Of a stretch of 64,000 nucleotides of DNA, positions 51,567 to 60,253 are shown piece after piece. Source of the DNA: SHAN690 sp041391765 (GTDB lineage Bacteria > Bacteroidota > Bacteroidia > Flavobacteriales_G > Salibacteraceae); the NCBI GenBank assembly GCA_041391765.1, contig JAWKNJ010000015.1:124001-188000 (forward strand). The letters are read 5' to 3'. Every line of letters begins with the position of its first letter. Positions within the stretch are counted from its first letter, which is position 1. Made by a program: the position numbers and the translations under genes. Below the pieces are notes generated by a model that saw only the letters and a list, made by a program, of their open reading frames with translations, searched no databases and was not told the DNA's origin.

Positions 51567-52528
51567 AGTTGTGCAAACTCCTTAGCAAAATAGGTCAGAA
51601 TCACATCCGCTCCTGCCCTTTTGATGCTCAGCAACATTTCCGGCATCGCTCGATTGTAATCAATCCAACCGTTTTGAGCGGCCGCCTTGAGCATGGCATA
51701 TTCTCCGCTCACATTGTAGGCGGCAATCGGAATAGGATATTCCTCCTTCAGCATGTGGATTACATCTAAGTAACAAAGCGCAGGCTTCACCATGAGATAA
51801 TCTGCTCCTTCCAAATAGTCCAATTCGGCTTCCACCAACGCCTCTCGCTTGTTGGCGGGATCCATTTGGTAGGTTTTCTTATCCCCAAATTTGGGAGCCG
51901 AATCCAATGCATCACGGAACGGACCGTAGTAGGCACTGGCGTACTTAGCCGTGTAAGACATGATGCTGACATTGGTGAATCCATTACCATCCAATACATC
52001 TCTTATGTATTCTACCCGTCCATCCATCATGTCTGACGGACCAATGATGTCAGCTCCCGCTTCGGCTTGAGCCAAGGACATTTTTCCAAGCACTTCCAAT
52101 GTCTCATCGTTGACGATCTCTCCCTTTTTTACAACGCCATCATGGCCATCACTGCTGTATGGATCCATCGCTACATCTGTCATGATCACGACTTCCGGAA
52201 AGCGTGACTTGATCTCTTGGATGTATTTCAAATAGAAGTTGTCTTTGGAATAGCTGTATGTAGCCATCGTATCTTTCAACGATTCGTCAACAGCTGGAAA
52301 GAGATCGAAACACATGACACCCATGTTCGCACATTCCTCCACCTCTTTCAGGAGATGATCCAATGATAATCTGAACTGACCTGGAAGCGACTTTACCTCC
52401 GACTTGTGGTTTTGACCGTCCACCACAAAAAGCGGATAGATCAAATTATCTACGCTCACATTTGTTTCGCGCGCTTGCGATCGAATGACTTCGTTTTTGC
52501 GATTTCTTCTCGGTCTGCGTAGCATCAT
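51551..52528 (-). CDS. hemB: Porphobilinogen synthase (5-aminolevulinate dehydratase)
   Basis: 325 residues. Schiff-base Lys motifs SYTAKYASAYYGPF and DYLMVKPALCY, and GPSDMMDGRV and AYNVSGEYAMLKAAAQNG are intact. The metal site reads MTDVAMDPYSSDGHDG, with Asp instead of the Cys triad of zinc enzymes, so this is the Mg-dependent type. Condenses two 5-aminolevulinate to porphobilinogen. Overlaps dprA tail-to-tail; divergent from lgt. Confidence 0.96.
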   Translation of the reverse strand: MMLRRPRRNRKNEVIRSQARETNVSVDNLIYPLFVVDGQNHKSEVKSLPGQFRLSLDHLLKEVEECANMGVMCFDLFPAVDESLKDTMATYSYSKDNFYLKYIQEIKSRFPEVVIMTDVAMDPYSSDGHDGVVKKGEIVNDETLEVLGKMSLAQAEAGADIIGPSDMMDGRVEYIRDVLDGNGFTNVSIMSYTAKYASAYYGPFRDALDSAPKFGDKKTYQMDPANKREALVEAELDYLEGADYLMVKPALCYLDVIHMLKEEYPIPIAAYNVSGEYAMLKAAAQNGWIDYNRAMPEMLLSIKRAGADVILTYFAKEFAQLQTKL

Positions 52529-52536
52529 GTCAATTC

Positions 52537-52556
52537 TATCTTTGCCCGCGAAGGTA
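52537..52556. promoter_or_regulatory. Divergent -7 boxes for lgt (TATCTTTG, plus) and hemB (TACCTTCG, minus)
   Basis: TATCTTTG at 52537-52544 on the plus strand is 26 bases before the lgt ATG (52571). TACCTTCG at 52556-52549 on the minus strand is 20 bases before the hemB ATG (52528). Confidence 0.45.
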
Positions 52557-52570
52557 TCAATGCCACTTAC

Positions 52571-53536
52571 ATGAATTCACTTCTTTACTTCGTCTGGAAC
52601 GTAGACCCCACCTTGGTAGAACTCGGCCCGTTAACCGTGCGATGGTACGGTGTCCTTTTTGCGATGGCTTTTTTTAGCGGTTACTACATTATTCAATGGG
52701 TTCTGAATCGCGAAAACAAGCCAAAAGTGTGGTTGGATTCGCTTTTAATTTATTGCATGGTTGGTACCATAGCTGGTGCGCGACTCGGTCATGTACTGTT
52801 CTATCAATGGGATTATTACCAAAACAACCTGTTGGAGATTCTTCAGATATGGAAGGGTGGATTGGCGAGTCATGGAGCGGCCATTGGCATTGTCATGGCC
52901 ATGTATCTATGGACTCGAAAAGTGAAAAGTGGTTCATTGCTTTGGATTCTTGATCGTGTAGTTATTGTGGTGGCACTCTCGGGCTTGTTCATCAGGGGTG
53001 GAAACTTCATGAACCATGAAATTGTTGGTAAAGAAACCCACACAGAAAGCGGTGTGAAGTTCATGCGCAACTACGATGACATCACTCCAAATGATGTTCA
53101 GCGCGTGACGGGGATGGAAGTATTCGGAGAAGTTGAAATTGATCGTTCCAAACTCAATGCCGCATATGATGAACTGTTGTCGAACCCAAAATATGAATCT
53201 GTTATCGAACAGGTGCCTAATCGCTATCCTGCACAACTCTACGAAGCCATTTGCTACTTCATCATTTTCCTGATTCTGCTTGGAGGTTATCTATTCCTAG
53301 GCATTGGTGAATTACGAGGAATGATTTTCGGGCTGTTCCTCGTGCTCACGTTCACAGCTCGCTTCGTGATCGAGTTTTTGAAAGAAGTTCAAGTAGATTT
53401 CGAAGAAGGCATGTTGCTCGACATGGGGCAGTGGCTAAGCATCCCGCTTGTTCTATTAGGACTGTTCTTTATCGGGCGCTCATTGAGGATAAAGGAAAAG
53501 AAAACGGCCACCGATGGTGGCCGTGCAGAGGGCTAA
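52571..53536 (+). CDS. lgt: Prolipoprotein diacylglyceryl transferase Lgt
   Basis: 321 residues, longer than the usual 260-290. Multiple TM helices; LTVRWYGVLFAMAFFSGY, GARLGHVLFYQWDYY, GGLASHGAAIGI (catalytic His loop) and the Lgt signature RGGNFMNHEIVG. An extra periplasmic stretch of about 60 residues (about 160-220) separates this from RYPAQLYEA. Transfers diacylglycerol to the lipobox Cys of prolipoproteins, needed by GldK, GldH, LptE and others here. Tail overlaps the convergent unknown gene by 4 bases, with a hairpin near the stop. Confidence 0.95.
   Translation: MNSLLYFVWNVDPTLVELGPLTVRWYGVLFAMAFFSGYYIIQWVLNRENKPKVWLDSLLIYCMVGTIAGARLGHVLFYQWDYYQNNLLEILQIWKGGLASHGAAIGIVMAMYLWTRKVKSGSLLWILDRVVIVVALSGLFIRGGNFMNHEIVGKETHTESGVKFMRNYDDITPNDVQRVTGMEVFGEVEIDRSKLNAAYDELLSNPKYESVIEQVPNRYPAQLYEAICYFIIFLILLGGYLFLGIGELRGMIFGLFLVLTFTARFVIEFLKEVQVDFEEGMLLDMGQWLSIPLVLLGLFFIGRSLRIKEKKTATDGGRAEG
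53504..53524. terminator. Hairpin inside the lgt 3' end
   Basis: ACGGCCACC / GGTGGCCGT (53504-53512 and 53516-53524), perfect 9-bp stem with a GAT loop, about 10 bases before the overlapping convergent stops. No T-tract follows on the plus strand; on the minus strand a GTTTTCTTTT run follows, so it may end transcription of the 53533 gene. Confidence 0.5.
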
Positions 53537-53901
53537 ATTTTGTGCTCTTCTCCTGTATGATTCTGTTCACTCAGCGTCCACTCATCGGTTTTGATGGTCT
53601 GTAACCACACATCTGCGCTTTTGCGAAACACTTGAACATTCAATCCATAAACGTCATGAAAGGCAGACTCCAGTGTTGATACTTTTTGATTGCCATGTAT
53701 GCTCAATCCCCCGGATTCGTGATTACTTCTAACCTCACCAATTGTCCTGTTTGAAGCAATCCTTTCCTTTTCAGTTGATCCCTGACCTTCCTGATGCTCT
53801 GTTTTGTAGAACTCTAATTTCAAGAAAGGAAAGTGCTTACTGAATTCAGCCTGAACCTCGGAAATAGTCTTGTTGTCGTCTATTTTGATCTCCATCTTCA
53901 A
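53533..53901 (-). CDS. Conserved-looking small protein of unknown function
   Basis: 122 residues, soluble, no signal peptide. Begins with a beta-strand-like MEIKIDDNKTISEVQAEFSKHFPFLKLEFYK and later has NRTIGEVR, LESAFHDVYGLNVQVFRKSADVWLQT and TDEWTLSEQN. Patterns look like a folded alpha/beta domain. Start could be 53901 or 53895. Four bases downstream of the gene at 53906 on the same strand, so they form a two-gene unit. I do not recognise a family. Confidence 0.65.
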   Translation of the reverse strand: MKMEIKIDDNKTISEVQAEFSKHFPFLKLEFYKTEHQEGQGSTEKERIASNRTIGEVRSNHESGGLSIHGNQKVSTLESAFHDVYGLNVQVFRKSADVWLQTIKTDEWTLSEQNHTGEEHKI

Positions 53902-53905
53902 TGAA

Positions 53906-54304
53906 TTACATCCACTTAGCCAAGTACTTGTAGAAGTCTTGCTTCAAGTCAGCCACCATCCTTCGGTTCGTTTCGATCTTATCCCTCAATGGAGCGTGAT
54001 CTTGAAACAACACGTGATCAATAGCCACAGGATGACTCTCTGCATACTTTGCTATTTCTGATTCATGTCCATTAATATCGTGAATCAACTCATCGATTGC
54101 ATTGTTATGGATGTATAGCTGATTTTGAAAATGCTCCAATTCCTTCAACACTTCAGAATCGGTGTAGCGGCTTGCAATCTCTTCCAATCTTGATTTGAAT
54201 ACAGGCAATTCATCCTTGTAAAACTTCAATTCCTTCACCCAACGTTGATGCTCAAAGTGTAAGTCATCAATGTGAACCTTCTTTTCTTTTTCTACTGTGC
54301 TCAT
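53906..54304 (-). CDS. Helical coiled-coil protein of unknown function
   Basis: 132 residues from ATG 54304 (MSTVEKEKKVHIDD), preferred over the ATG at 54415 because the upstream 37 residues are rich in Arg/Thr and unlike the rest. The sequence is almost entirely helical with heptad-like patterns (ELPVFKSRLEEIASRYTDSEVLKELEHFQNQL, IHNNAIDELIHDINGHESEIAKY) and many His and Glu residues; ends LKQDFYKYLAKWM. No signal or TM. Co-transcribed with 53533. Possibly a stress or metal-binding protein, but no evidence beyond composition. Confidence 0.65.
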   Translation of the reverse strand: MSTVEKEKKVHIDDLHFEHQRWVKELKFYKDELPVFKSRLEEIASRYTDSEVLKELEHFQNQLYIHNNAIDELIHDINGHESEIAKYAESHPVAIDHVLFQDHAPLRDKIETNRRMVADLKQDFYKYLAKWM

Positions 54305-54474
54305 AATGCTCGTTTTAATCCTTGTCAAAGGAGCGGCTTCTCGATAGGTTGGAAAATGACTATTAACAGGATTACATCTGACTTCGCTCAAAGCACTTTG
54401 TCTATTTAAAATCATCGTGCATATCGATGCAAGCCCATTCGTATCTATAACTTCGCGAGTTCAATAAATAGAGG

Positions 54475-56226
54475 ATGTACAGGACACATACGTGCGGAGA
54501 ATTACGACTTGAGAATAAGGGAAGCGAAGTAAAGCTGGCCGGTTGGGTTCAGCGCGTTAGAAACATGGGTGGCATGACATTTATTGATCTTAGAGATCGA
54601 TATGGCATTACCCAATTATCCTTTAACGTAGAAAAGGATGAAGCACTTTGTGAGCAAGCCAGAAAGCTTGGCCGTGAGTTCGTGATTCAAGCCACCGGGA
54701 TTGTCATCGAGCGAGAAAGCAAAAACAAGCAAATCGCAACGGGTGAAATTGAAATTCAAGTCACTCATCTGAAGGTCTTGAACGCCTCCGACACCCCGCC
54801 CTTTACCATTGAGGATGAAACGGATGGTGGCGAAGAGCTTCGCATGAAGTATCGCTATTTAGACCTGCGCAGAAATCCACTTCGAAAGAATCTGGAATTG
54901 CGACATGCGCTGGGCATTGAAACCCGCAAATACATGGACAATCAAGGATTCCTTGAAATCGAAACTCCATACCTGATCAAATCGACCCCTGAGGGAGCCC
55001 GTGACTTTGTGGTTCCATCTCGGATGCATGGTGGTGAATTTTATGCCTTGCCGCAATCACCGCAAACCTTTAAGCAGATCCTGATGGTTGGTGGATACGA
55101 CCGCTACTTCCAAATTGTTCGTTGTTTTCGCGATGAAGATTTGAGAGCAGATCGTCAGCCTGAATTTACCCAAATCGACTGCGAAATGGCGTTTGTGGAG
55201 CAGGAAGACATCCTTCAAACATTCGAAGGACTTGTGCGTCACCTATTCAAATCCGTGAAGGGAATCGAATTACCGGAATTCGTTCGAATGACATACGATG
55301 AGGCCATGTCAAAGTACGGCTCGGACAAACCGGACATCCGCTTCGGAATGGAATTCGTGGAGTTGAACAAAATGGTTCAGGGCAAAGGTTTCCAAGTCTT
55401 TGATGACGCAGAATTAGTAGTTGGAATTTGCGCGAAAGGAGCTGCAACTTACACGCGAAAACAATTGGATGAGCTGACCGACTTCGTACGCAAACCGCAG
55501 ATCGGAGCCAAGGGACTGGTATACTGTCGCGTTAATGAGGATGGCTCTCTAAAATCATCTGTGGACAAGTTCTTCGATGAGAAGGCTCTGGAAAATTGGA
55601 CTAAGGCATTTGGTGCTGAAAAAGGTGATTTAATGCTGATTCTTGCGGGAGATGCGAATAAAACTCGCAAACAATTGAACGAACTGCGATTGGAAATGGG
55701 AACTCAGCTCGGACTTCGAATCAAAGACTCCTATCGCCCAATGTGGGTAGTGGACTTCCCGCTTTTAGAATGGGATGAGGACTCAAAACGATTCTATGCA
55801 ATGCATCATCCGTTCACCAGTCCAAAACCCGATCAAATCGGTTGGCTGGATACAGATCCAGGCAAGGTCAAAGCCAACGCATACGACATGGTCATAAATG
55901 GTGTGGAGCTAGGTGGGGGTTCCATAAGAATTCACGATCAGAAGCTTCAAGCTAAAATGTTTGAAATCCTTGGCTTTTCTAAAGAAGAGGCTCAGAAACA
56001 GTTCGGGTTTCTGATGGGGGCATTCAAATACGGAGCACCTCCGCATGGTGGAATTGCCTTTGGATTTGATCGATTGGCTGCCATTTTCGGAGGAACAGAT
56101 TCCATACGAGATTACATCGCATTCCCAAAAAACAATGCAGGTCGAGACTTAATGATCGATTCACCTGCCACGATCAGTGACGAGCAACTTACTGAACTTT
56201 CATTAAAGGTTTCTATTGAGGAATAA
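54475..56226 (+). CDS. aspS: Aspartyl-tRNA synthetase
   Basis: 583 residues, the usual bacterial length. N-terminal OB-fold anticodon domain (VKLAGWVQRVRNMGGMTFIDLRDRYG), class-II motif 2 (FRDEDLRADRQPEFTQIDCEM), the bacterial insertion domain (about 285-420), and motif 3 (GIAFGFDRLAAIFGG). Charges tRNA-Asp; whether it also charges tRNA-Asn cannot be told. A TAACTTCG -7-like box at 54448-54455 precedes it by 19 bases. Two bases separate it from the CLC gene. Confidence 0.97.
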   Translation: MYRTHTCGELRLENKGSEVKLAGWVQRVRNMGGMTFIDLRDRYGITQLSFNVEKDEALCEQARKLGREFVIQATGIVIERESKNKQIATGEIEIQVTHLKVLNASDTPPFTIEDETDGGEELRMKYRYLDLRRNPLRKNLELRHALGIETRKYMDNQGFLEIETPYLIKSTPEGARDFVVPSRMHGGEFYALPQSPQTFKQILMVGGYDRYFQIVRCFRDEDLRADRQPEFTQIDCEMAFVEQEDILQTFEGLVRHLFKSVKGIELPEFVRMTYDEAMSKYGSDKPDIRFGMEFVELNKMVQGKGFQVFDDAELVVGICAKGAATYTRKQLDELTDFVRKPQIGAKGLVYCRVNEDGSLKSSVDKFFDEKALENWTKAFGAEKGDLMLILAGDANKTRKQLNELRLEMGTQLGLRIKDSYRPMWVVDFPLLEWDEDSKRFYAMHHPFTSPKPDQIGWLDTDPGKVKANAYDMVINGVELGGGSIRIHDQKLQAKMFEILGFSKEEAQKQFGFLMGAFKYGAPPHGGIAFGFDRLAAIFGGTDSIRDYIAFPKNNAGRDLMIDSPATISDEQLTELSLKVSIEE

Positions 56227-56228
56227 CC

Positions 56229-58076
56229 GTGTCGAAAGCCTCAGAAATATATGATCGAACTCGCGAACAGGTTGATCCCTTTCTTAGAAACACGAATACG
56301 TACTTAGTCAAGCTTGTTCGCATAGTCAACGAATGGCGTAAGGACCATTTAACCGAGCGACAATTCACCTATTTCCTTGCGATTGCCATTGGCTTCATCT
56401 CGGGAGTAATTGCCTTGGTTATAAAGAACACTGTACACTTCATACAGTTTGTTCTTACAAAAAGCTTTCTGGATGACTACCGTTACGTGTTGTATTTTAT
56501 TTACCCCGTAATAGGTATTCTACTCGCACAATGGTTCATACGGGCGGTCATTAAACAACCGGTGAATCACGGTATTCCGAATACGCTCTACGCGATTTCG
56601 AAAAAGAATGCCTTGATCCGCAAGCACAATCTCTTCAGCTCGATCGTTAGTGCGTCATTGACCGTTGGCTTTGGTGGCAGTGCCGGACTGGAAGGCCCTA
56701 CCGTTGGAACGACCTCTGCATGGGGAGCAAACCTTGGGACACTATTCAAACTACCTTACAAAACCAGAACACTGCTCATCGGCTGCGCAGCATCAGCAGC
56801 TATGGCAGCACTATTTAATGCTCCAATTGCGGCAATTGTTTTCTCTATTGAAGTGATCATGCTTGATCTGACAACAGCTTCACTCATTCCGTTATTGTTG
56901 GCATCTGCCTCAGCCGCGATCAGTTCCCACTTCTTTTTAGGAGATGACATCTTGTTTCATTTCAACATTACAGATGAATTTAAGTTTAGTCACATACCCT
57001 ACTATCTCGGACTTGGCGTGTTCACAGGCGTTGCTTCCATGCATTTTTATCGAACCTATACGTATGTAACCAAGCTTTTTGACAAGATCAAACGACAGCG
57101 GACTAAGACGCTGCTTGCAGGCTCTTTGCTTGGAGGCATATTATTCATCCTTCCTCCGCTTTATGGTGAAGGCTACGAAGCAATTAACTCGATTATTGAA
57201 GGCAGACCCTTCGACATTTTAGAAAACAGTTTGTTTTCGGAATACGATGGTAATATGTACGTGCTTTTAGCCTTTGTGCTGGGCTTGGGCTTGATGAAGG
57301 TGTTCGCAACCACGCTTACTTTTCGGGCAGGTGGGATTGGAGGAACCTTTGCTCCTACTTTGTTCATGGGAGCCATGTTTGGATTTTTCTATGCTAAATC
57401 TATCAACTACTTCGGCTTGGGAGATCTACCAGAGAGCAACTTCACCCTAGTGGCAATGGCCGGTTTGATGGCTGGAAATCTACACGCTCCGTTAATGGCG
57501 ATCTTCCTTATCGCAGAAATAACCGGTGGATATCAACTGTTTGTGCCGTTGATGATTACTGCTTCGATTGCTTTCGTAACTGTGAAGCGTTTTATTCCTC
57601 ATAGTATTTACACCACGCAACTCGCCCGAAGAGGAGAGCTTATTACTCACGATAAGGATCAGGCGGTGCTCACCCTAATGCGGCTTCACCGAGAGATTGA
57701 AAATGATTTTATCTCAGTGGATCCATACGATACCTTGGGTGATTTGGTTAAAGTCATATCAAAGTCAAAAAGGAATCTCTTTCCGGTTCTTGACAAGGAT
57801 CAGAATTTCATCGGAGTAGTTGATTTGAATGAGATCAGACATATCATTTTCAAACAGGATTTATACGCTTCCACCTATGTTCACGATTTGATGAACGATG
57901 CTCGGGAATACGTTCGCAAGGACGATAACATGGAAATCGTTATGAGCAAGTTCGAAAACAGCGGTGCATGGAACCTACCTGTCCTTGACGACCAAGGGCA
58001 TTACGTTGGTTTTGTTTCCAAATCGAAGCTCTTTTCAGCTTACAGAAGCTTACTAAAGGAATTCTATGATGAATAG
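56229..58076 (+). CDS. CLC-family anion channel or transporter with CBS domains
   Basis: 615 residues from a GTG start two bases after the aspS stop. About ten TM helices (about 48-460) and two C-terminal CBS domains (about 490-615; FISVDPYDTLGDLVKVI, LFPVLDKDQNFIGVV, NLPVLDDQGHYVGFV). Gate region GSAGLEGPTVG keeps the gating Glu of E. coli ClC (E148). The position of its proton Glu (E203, in IIEEMRP) reads IEVIMLD here, so Val replaces it as in channels. The central GSGIP motif is NHGIP, so the anion-contact Ser is absent. Suggests Cl-/anion channel-like flux. Coupling is inferred. Confidence 0.88.
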   Translation: MSKASEIYDRTREQVDPFLRNTNTYLVKLVRIVNEWRKDHLTERQFTYFLAIAIGFISGVIALVIKNTVHFIQFVLTKSFLDDYRYVLYFIYPVIGILLAQWFIRAVIKQPVNHGIPNTLYAISKKNALIRKHNLFSSIVSASLTVGFGGSAGLEGPTVGTTSAWGANLGTLFKLPYKTRTLLIGCAASAAMAALFNAPIAAIVFSIEVIMLDLTTASLIPLLLASASAAISSHFFLGDDILFHFNITDEFKFSHIPYYLGLGVFTGVASMHFYRTYTYVTKLFDKIKRQRTKTLLAGSLLGGILFILPPLYGEGYEAINSIIEGRPFDILENSLFSEYDGNMYVLLAFVLGLGLMKVFATTLTFRAGGIGGTFAPTLFMGAMFGFFYAKSINYFGLGDLPESNFTLVAMAGLMAGNLHAPLMAIFLIAEITGGYQLFVPLMITASIAFVTVKRFIPHSIYTTQLARRGELITHDKDQAVLTLMRLHREIENDFISVDPYDTLGDLVKVISKSKRNLFPVLDKDQNFIGVVDLNEIRHIIFKQDLYASTYVHDLMNDAREYVRKDDNMEIVMSKFENSGAWNLPVLDDQGHYVGFVSKSKLFSAYRSLLKEFYDE

Positions 58077-58147
58077 AATTTGATTGAGCACAATATCCTC
58101 TGCGTGAGCAGAATTGCCTTATTTAGTTTCACCTAACTTAAATAGCT

Positions 58148-60160
58148 ATGAAAGCACAACTTTTGGTTTTGGCGTGCGCCAGCGTGCCCTTATTGGGTTA
58201 TTCCCAACTTTTCTCGGATGATTTTGAATCTTACACTGTTGGTGCCTTTTTAGGCAGCAGTTCTAGCACTTGGACCACATGGAGTGGTAGCGGGGGCGGG
58301 GCCGATGACGTAAAAATTGTTGACGACACCGCGAGCAATGGGGCCAACTCCATTTACTTCGAATCTATCGGTTCGGGTGGTGGTCCCGATGATGTCGTGT
58401 TACCCTTTGGCAACAAGTACACGAATGGATTATTTACATATTCCATGATGATGTTTGTAGCAAACAACGCTGGTGCTTACTTCAATTTTCAAGCGGAGCA
58501 ATCCGTTGGAAGTGTCTGGTCCATGGACTGTTACTTGAATCAAGATGGTGATGTGTTGATTCAAGGAAGTGGTCAGTCCTTGCTAACCGGTAACTTTCCG
58601 GTAGGACAATGGTTTGAACTTGGAATGTCTATCAACTTGAACCAAAATGAATGGGAGTTATTCATAGACAGTGTCTCGCAAGGCACCTTTTCAAATCCAA
58701 TCAATGAACTGGCTTCCATCGACATCTTCGCTTATAATGATCAAAATGGAGGAAATGGTGTTTCAAAGTTTTGGGTGGATGAAGTCATGTTTGATCATGA
58801 AACGATAACCATACCCACGGTTAATGCCAGTGTGATTACGATCAGTCCGATCACCGGCCTTACCGGTCAACACAAAACGCCAACTATAGGCGTTCGAAAT
58901 CTAGGCACCACTGCAATCACGAGTTTCGATTTAGCCATGGCCTACAATGGTCAGACATTCAATAAAAGTGTCACAGGCATTGCGCTTGCATCCTACGAAG
59001 TGCACGAAGTTGAGCTAAGTGAAGGAATAACATTGGGTAATACCGTTCAGAATTTCACAGCCACAGTGAGCAAAGTGAATGGTGGTGGAGCTGATGATAA
59101 CCCCAATGATGATTCAAAAAGCATTTCGGTGGATCCGATTGTACCGGCACCGGATAAGATGGTTTTTGTAGAAGAAGGCACGGGCACTTGGTGTGGCTGG
59201 TGTCCTAGAGGAACAGTGGCAATGGCCTACATGCAGGAAACCTACCCAGATTACTTTGTAGGAGTAGCCGTTCATAATGGTGACCCGATGACGGTTGTGG
59301 ACTATGATACAAACCTTGGCAAAATCATGTCTGGATATCCAAGTGCGGTAGTTGACAGAGGTGCAGACATTGACCCCTCGGTAATGGAAATCGACTTTTT
59401 GGAACGAATTGTATTACCTCCAGCTGCTAAGATCCATGTAAATGCACGATTCACAGATTCGTCTACAATCGTTGCCATAATAAATGTCGAACTGAAGCAA
59501 GCTATTGACAATAATTGGAAAGTTGCTGCGGTGCTCATCGAGGATGACATGCATGGAAAATCATCCGATTGGGCTCAAACTAACTATTATGCTGGTGGTA
59601 GCAATGGTGAACTTATTGGTGCGGGAAAAGAGTGGCACAATGAACCCGATAAAGTGCCAGCTGATGAAATGAAGTATGATCATGTCGCTAGAGACATTTC
59701 ACCTTCATTTTATGGTTTAGACAATAGCTTTCCATCTAGTACAACGGTAGGTGACACCTTTTCCTTTAACATTCAATTCGATAGCGTGGTATCGTATCAC
59801 AATCTACACGTTGCAGCCATCTTGATTGACGATGCTGGTCGCATTGACAATGCAAACAAATCGAATGTTGATACAGCCGCTCTTGGAATCAAAGGATCTA
59901 TTGTTGCGAATCAAGGTGGACTTAGCTTATATCCAAATCCAATGTCTGGTTCAATAATCTATGCCTTTGCGCCTGCCAATATTGGCTCTGTTGAGTTCAA
60001 CATTATTGATTTATGTGGCCGAACAGTTCTGAGTAACCAAGTTCAAGCGACAAACAACGATCTATATACATTGAACGTAGGTAGTCTAAGTCCCGGAGTT
60101 TACATTATGAATGCAGTTGTTGATGGAGAGCTACGATCAGCCAAGTTCATCAAAGAGTAA
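58148..60160 (+). CDS. Secreted protein with LamG-like, thioredoxin-like (CGWC) and T9SS sorting domains
   Basis: 670 residues with a signal peptide (cleavage near GYSQ). Residues about 22-220 look like a concanavalin/LamG-type jelly-roll domain (FSDDFESYTVGAF, FWVDEVMFDHE). A CARDB-like Ig stretch follows (about 225-335). A thioredoxin-like or Omp28-like domain has FVEEGTGTWCGWCPRGTVAMAYM with a C-G-W-C motif (about 345-560). The C-terminal type-A sorting domain starts LSLYPNPM and ends SPGVYIMNAVV...KFIKE. Exported via Sec and T9SS and displayed or released outside. Redox role inferred from CxxC only. Confidence 0.82.
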   Translation: MKAQLLVLACASVPLLGYSQLFSDDFESYTVGAFLGSSSSTWTTWSGSGGGADDVKIVDDTASNGANSIYFESIGSGGGPDDVVLPFGNKYTNGLFTYSMMMFVANNAGAYFNFQAEQSVGSVWSMDCYLNQDGDVLIQGSGQSLLTGNFPVGQWFELGMSINLNQNEWELFIDSVSQGTFSNPINELASIDIFAYNDQNGGNGVSKFWVDEVMFDHETITIPTVNASVITISPITGLTGQHKTPTIGVRNLGTTAITSFDLAMAYNGQTFNKSVTGIALASYEVHEVELSEGITLGNTVQNFTATVSKVNGGGADDNPNDDSKSISVDPIVPAPDKMVFVEEGTGTWCGWCPRGTVAMAYMQETYPDYFVGVAVHNGDPMTVVDYDTNLGKIMSGYPSAVVDRGADIDPSVMEIDFLERIVLPPAAKIHVNARFTDSSTIVAIINVELKQAIDNNWKVAAVLIEDDMHGKSSDWAQTNYYAGGSNGELIGAGKEWHNEPDKVPADEMKYDHVARDISPSFYGLDNSFPSSTTVGDTFSFNIQFDSVVSYHNLHVAAILIDDAGRIDNANKSNVDTAALGIKGSIVANQGGLSLYPNPMSGSIIYAFAPANIGSVEFNIIDLCGRTVLSNQVQATNNDLYTLNVGSLSPGVYIMNAVVDGELRSAKFIKE

Positions 60161-60200
60161 TCGTTCGCTGACCCAATTCAAAACCAAATTACAGAAATGA

Positions 60201-60230
60201 AAAAGGGCCGTCCAAATGGACGGCCCTTTT
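60201..60230. terminator. Bidirectional terminator between convergent T9SS cargo genes
   Basis: AAAAGGGCCGTCC / GGACGGCCCTTTT (60201-60213 and 60218-60230) with an AAAT loop and T-tracts on both strands. Confidence 0.92.
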
Positions 60231-60253
60231 TATTCAGAATAATCAATATTCGA

